Below are positions 50,506 through 53,642 of a DNA stretch of 53,642 nucleotides, in pieces. How positions within the stretch are numbered: position 1 is the stretch's first letter; every line of letters starts with the position of its first letter. Both the position numbers and the translations under genes were made by a program. The notes beneath the pieces were generated by a model. That model had not been told where the DNA came from. It made no database searches and saw only the letters and a program-made list of their open reading frames with translations. This DNA is from Eubacterium sp. (GTDB taxonomy: Bacteria > Bacillota > Clostridia > Oscillospirales > Acutalibacteraceae). The stretch lies in contig JACTVT010000011.1 of assembly GCA_014465955.1 (NCBI GenBank), positions 1 to 53,642 on the forward strand, written 5' to 3'.

Positions 50506-51400
50506 TATAAAAAGCCTTACTAAGAATTTCGGCGAAAAGGCCGCTCTGAATTCTGTTTCCTTTTCAATTTATGATAAATCAATTTTCGGCCTTGTCGGCT
50601 CAAACGGCGCAGGCAAAAGTACGCTTTTGAGGGTTCTTGCAGGCGTTTATAAGGCAGACGGCGGCGAGGCTCTGATTGACGGTGAAAATCCATATGAAAA
50701 CAACGCACTTAAAGAAAAAATTGCGTTTGTTTCGGATTTTCCGTATTTCATTTCAGGCTATTCGCTTAATCAGAGTGCATCATATTATAAATCTATTTAT
50801 AAATCCTGGGATGATGTGCAGTTTAACCGTCTGAAATCTATATTCCCCATTAATGCCAATCAGAAAATTTCCACTATGAGTAAGGGTATGCAAAGGCAGT
50901 GCGCAATTATTCTTGCCCTGTCCTACAGACCGCATTATATTATGTTTGATGAAATTTTTGACGGTCTTGACCCTGTTATAAGAGAACTGCTTAAAAAGGT
51001 TCTTATTGAATATGTTGATGAAAACGGTGCAACAGTTGTGATTGCCAGTCATAATTTAAGGGAATTAGAGGGCTTTTGTGACCATATCGGTCTCCTTCAT
51101 CTCGGCGGAATTCTGCTTGAAAAGGATATTGACGGCTCGTCGATTAACCTTTACAGAGTGCAGTTTATTCCCAAAAATGACGAATGTGTTGATATAATCA
51201 AATCAAAACTGAATGTGCTGAAAGAGGCAAGGCAGGGTAAAATGGTTCAGCTTACCGTTAAGGGCGAGCTTGAGCATATTGAGGGCGTGATAAACAGGGA
51301 AGAGCCTATATTCTTTGAATATCTGCCGCTCACGCTTGAGGAGTTATTTGTTTGCGAAATGGAGGTTGCCGGTTATGACATCAACAATTTCTTTAAGTAA
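50498..51400 (+). CDS. ABC transporter ATP-binding protein (YtrB-like)
   Basis: Start at the ATG at 50498, with ggaggg upstream inside the GntR gene. 300 aa. Walker A LVGSNGAGKSTLLRVLAG, Q-loop region FVSDFPYFISGYS, an atypical signature SKGMQRQCAIILAL, Walker B YIMFDEIFDGLD and H-loop VIASHNLRELE. The C-terminal 90 residues form an accessory domain. The signature is SKGMQ instead of SGGQ, as in several YtrB-like ATPases. It overlaps the permease gene by 26 bases. Confidence 0.94.
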   Translation: MIDIKSLTKNFGEKAALNSVSFSIYDKSIFGLVGSNGAGKSTLLRVLAGVYKADGGEALIDGENPYENNALKEKIAFVSDFPYFISGYSLNQSASYYKSIYKSWDDVQFNRLKSIFPINANQKISTMSKGMQRQCAIILALSYRPHYIMFDEIFDGLDPVIRELLKKVLIEYVDENGATVVIASHNLRELEGFCDHIGLLHLGGILLEKDIDGSSINLYRVQFIPKNDECVDIIKSKLNVLKEARQGKMVQLTVKGELEHIEGVINREEPIFFEYLPLTLEELFVCEMEVAGYDINNFFK

Positions 51401-53330
51401 AGTAAACGCCGTTCTCAAAAAGAATTTCAGGCTGAACATAGCCGGTCTTATTGTTACAAATGTTACTGCGGTTTTATGTATGCTTGTGATTTGCGCCGCC
51501 GTTATAGGTGTGCCGTCAAAGGATTTGGCAATTTCTTCTTATGTAAGCGATGTTACTGTTGAATTTTCTGTTTCGGCAGGACTTATTGCAAATGTTATAG
51601 GCGTGATTTATCTGCTTTTTCTTTCTCTGAAAATGTTCAGGGAAATATACAGCAGGCGTGCGTCGGATTTCTTTTATTCCATGCCCGTTACAAGAAAAGA
51701 ATATTACACGGGCAATGTGCTTTTCGGTATAATCAATATTTTGTTTATGTTTATCAGCATAACTGCGGTTTCGCTGATTTTCGGCAAACTGCCGATTGCT
51801 TTTGATGTTGAGCATAACATTATTGAAATTAAATTGTTTCTGCAATATATGGCAATTGCTTTTTCGGGATTGTTTCTGACCTTTGCAGTATTTATGGTTT
51901 CCGCTGTTCTTTGCGGCAGACGCTGGCAGGCAATTGCAGCAAGTGTATTAAGCAGTGTTTCGCTTTCCGCCGTTATGATGGGTGTCGGAATGCAAATGAA
52001 TTCCATTTACGGCTATAATGTTCAAAATAACGGAAGTGCAGTTGATACCTTCCTTGCAGTTTTAAATAAAGGAGAAAGTGTTTCGTTAGCCGCAATTGTT
52101 ATTTTTAAGTTTGCGGCAGCGGCGGCTCTGCTTGCAGTCGGTTATTTTGTGTTTAAAAACAGAAAGGCAGAGGTTGCCGAACAGTCCCTTTCAGGCAAAA
52201 TTGTGCCTGCATTGCTGCTTTTTGTAATTGACGTCGGTGTGTTTATGACTGCATTTTCAGCATTTTACAAACCGCTTTATTTTAAAATTATTATAGGTGT
52301 TGTGTGCTGTGTTATAGTTACGGTTATTTTCTGCGCAGTGTTCAACAAAAAAGCGTTTACAAAAAATACAGACATAGCCTGTGTTGTCGCCTGTGTGGTT
52401 TCAATTGCTTTTGCAGTCGGCGTTGAAACATTGCCGAAAGCAGTCGGATATATTGATTATATACCGTCTGCCGAGGAAATTCAGTCTGTTGAATTTACGG
52501 AAAATGCCGATAATTACGCTTATATAGACAGTTCATCATATACTACATTTTTTGATTACCTTTTTGAGGGCGGTATAAATTATGATGAATATGAAGAGGA
52601 TGTATTTAAAATTGAGTCGCAGGAGGGTATAGACTGCGTTTTAAGACTTCATCAGAAAGCGATTGATGATGAGATTATCAAAAAGTATGAGGCGTATAAT
52701 GACCCTGATGAGAACACTTATATTGAAGATACATGGTTTTCATATAAACTGACATATCATCTTAAAAACGGCAAAGAGGTATCAAGATATTATTCCGTAT
52801 GCTGCAAGGATATAATGGAGGAATATGCCGATTTCGTAAGAACAGATGAAGTTATTGAACAGTCTTTCCCGTTTAATCTGAATAAGGATTCCATTCTGTT
52901 TGCAAGAGTGGAAGAGCCATATGAGGATACGGAAGTTTATGATGATTCATTTGAATATACCGATGACTACAGTGTGTCCTACAGTGCAGACAGTTATTTC
53001 ACGCTTGATAATTATGACGAGTTTTTCGGTTTGCTGAAGCAGGATATAAAAGCAAGAAGTGATACGGATGCGCTTTTGCAGACTGCAAGTTATTTTTATC
53101 TGTATGATAAATATATTGAAAATGAGCAGTATATTTATATTTATTATCTTGATGAAGATACTCCTGCCGAACTTGCCGAAAAAATCAGAAATATGACTCC
53201 GTCACAGGCAGAAACTTATATGTATAATTCAAATTATGATTTACATCTGCTGTCAGAGTCAGTTGTTTTGAGCAAAACAAATGATAAGAACACAATGGAG
53301 TACCTGACAGACAGGGGAATTATTAAGTAA
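51375..53330 (+). CDS. ABC transporter permease with large C-terminal extracellular domain
   Basis: Start at the ATG at 51375, after ggaggttgccgg. 651 aa. Membrane segments lie near residues 22-42, 65-85, 110-135, 155-175, 185-205, 250-270 and 285-340. From about residue 365 the rest is a soluble, strongly acidic and Tyr-rich domain (FDYLFEGGINYDEYEEDVFK, EPYEDTEVYDDSFEYTDDY). It matches a YtrC/YtrD-type permease with an added outside domain, which may bind cationic peptides or other ligands. It is last in the GntR-ATPase-permease operon. The substrate is unknown. Confidence 0.87.
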   Translation: MTSTISLSKVNAVLKKNFRLNIAGLIVTNVTAVLCMLVICAAVIGVPSKDLAISSYVSDVTVEFSVSAGLIANVIGVIYLLFLSLKMFREIYSRRASDFFYSMPVTRKEYYTGNVLFGIINILFMFISITAVSLIFGKLPIAFDVEHNIIEIKLFLQYMAIAFSGLFLTFAVFMVSAVLCGRRWQAIAASVLSSVSLSAVMMGVGMQMNSIYGYNVQNNGSAVDTFLAVLNKGESVSLAAIVIFKFAAAAALLAVGYFVFKNRKAEVAEQSLSGKIVPALLLFVIDVGVFMTAFSAFYKPLYFKIIIGVVCCVIVTVIFCAVFNKKAFTKNTDIACVVACVVSIAFAVGVETLPKAVGYIDYIPSAEEIQSVEFTENADNYAYIDSSSYTTFFDYLFEGGINYDEYEEDVFKIESQEGIDCVLRLHQKAIDDEIIKKYEAYNDPDENTYIEDTWFSYKLTYHLKNGKEVSRYYSVCCKDIMEEYADFVRTDEVIEQSFPFNLNKDSILFARVEEPYEDTEVYDDSFEYTDDYSVSYSADSYFTLDNYDEFFGLLKQDIKARSDTDALLQTASYFYLYDKYIENEQYIYIYYLDEDTPAELAEKIRNMTPSQAETYMYNSNYDLHLLSESVVLSKTNDKNTMEYLTDRGIIK

Positions 53331-53339
53331 TAATCCTAT

Positions 53340-53417
53340 TTGCCTCCCTTGTTAAAGGGAGGGGGACCGCTTGCGGTGGAGGGATTCGATAACGGGCAAT
53401 TCGTGAATTGCCCCTAC
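53340..53417. repeat. truncated MITE-like end joined to a GTAGGG palindrome
   Basis: tgcctcccttgttaaagggagg, then accgcttgcggtggagggattcg, switching directly at gataacgggc to an inverted palindrome (acgggcaattcgtgaattgcccctac, 53392-53417). The junction matches that at 26090-26100. Confidence 0.8.
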
Positions 53418-53435
53418 TGCGTGAATTTATTACAA

Positions 53436-53470
53436 CAAAAAATGCTCCCTTTTCGGGAGCATTCGTTTTT
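53436..53470. terminator. bidirectional terminator
   Basis: AATGCTCCC (53441-53449) pairs with GGGAGCATT (53455-53463), with U tracts on both sides. It serves the permease operon and the small minus-strand gene. Confidence 0.8.
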
Positions 53471-53478
53471 ATAATTTT

Positions 53479-53613
53479 TTATCTTAAAAGAGCAAAACCG
53501 ATGTCAACGGCACCTCCGAGAAGTTTTGACGTTTTTTTCATTCCGAGCGTTTCGGTTATCCACAAAATGATAAGCGCAACAAAAATTGCGATTATAAGAG
53601 TTTCTTTTTTCAT
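53479..53613 (-). CDS. 44-residue single-pass membrane peptide
   Basis: Too short for routine calling. The reading frame begins MKKETLIIAIFVALIILWIT (one membrane segment, residues 6-20), followed by a short soluble tail (ETLGMKKTSKLLGGAVDIGF) and ends in LLR. The ATG has ggggg about 8 bases upstream, a weak ribosome binding site. The product could be a small membrane regulator or toxin-like peptide, but no antisense RNA or partner is seen. A bidirectional terminator follows the stop. Confidence 0.55.
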   Translation of the reverse strand: MKKETLIIAIFVALIILWITETLGMKKTSKLLGGAVDIGFALLR

Positions 53614-53642
53614 AATAAAGACCCCCGAACAAATAATAAGAT

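Noticed and set aside
1..53642. CRISPR array
   Set aside because: The frequent GTAGGG-type repeats are palindromes at irregular distances with variable arms. There is no regular repeat-spacer spacing and no cas gene.

Overview
The window looks like chromosome of a Gram-positive anaerobe of the class Clostridia, probably a gut Oscillospiraceae/Ruminococcus-like bacterium. This is inferred from content: L27 with a Prp-cleaved N-terminal extension beside the prp protease, Mini-RNase III, a GlpP-type antiterminator, HydE/HydG/HydF, GntR/YtrA-type ABC loci, GGAGG-type ribosome binding sites and moderate-to-low GC. Most genes are ordinary core metabolism. The gaps between them are crowded with short palindromic and MITE-like repeats.

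Layout. 1-1850: four small AT-rich genes of unknown function; the last resembles barstar. 1922-4680 (minus): pnp and rpsO. 4900-7804 (plus): rplU-prp-rpmA, obg, mrnC. 7840-8444 (plus): a self-contained locus with a consensus promoter, a ~158-nt RNA that folds into two stacked 17-bp helices plus a 14-bp pseudoknot, an intrinsic terminator, and then a 130-aa PIN/NYN-like nuclease gene. 8567-12432 (minus): glycerol-3-phosphate oxidoreductase genes behind a GlpP antiterminator gene and a leader terminator. 12506-12743: tRNA-Val and a 20-bp copy of its 3' end. 12933-18151: a CapD/FlaA1-type nucleotide-sugar dehydratase, a serine hydrolase, luxS and an RluA-type pseudouridine synthase. 18336-21998: hydE-hydG-hydF. 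22085-25850 (minus): degV, argH, argG. 26509-31426: a 1586-aa secreted protein and a 45-codon peptide gene. 31538-34493: an FAD protein and a GH28 enzyme. 35095-40477: tyrA-aroB-aroA-aroC-pheA. 40502-46284: a TVP38 membrane protein, galK, a lipid kinase and a secreted glycosidase-like protein. 46613-53330: two ABC systems and a GntR regulator. 53479-53613 (minus): a 44-aa membrane peptide.

How the genes work together. The aro/tyr/phe genes carry out most of the shikimate route to prephenate, phenylpyruvate and 4-hydroxyphenylpyruvate. The hyd genes build the [FeFe]-hydrogenase cofactor, but the hydrogenase itself is not in the window. argG and argH complete arginine synthesis. The GH28, galK and secreted glycosidase genes fit plant-polysaccharide use. 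A YtrA-like operator sits in front of the MacB-like ABC operon, and a YtrA-type GntR gene lies next to that operon.

The best candidate for an undescribed system is the structured RNA plus PIN-like nuclease at 7840-8444. I could not search databases, so its novelty is not established.
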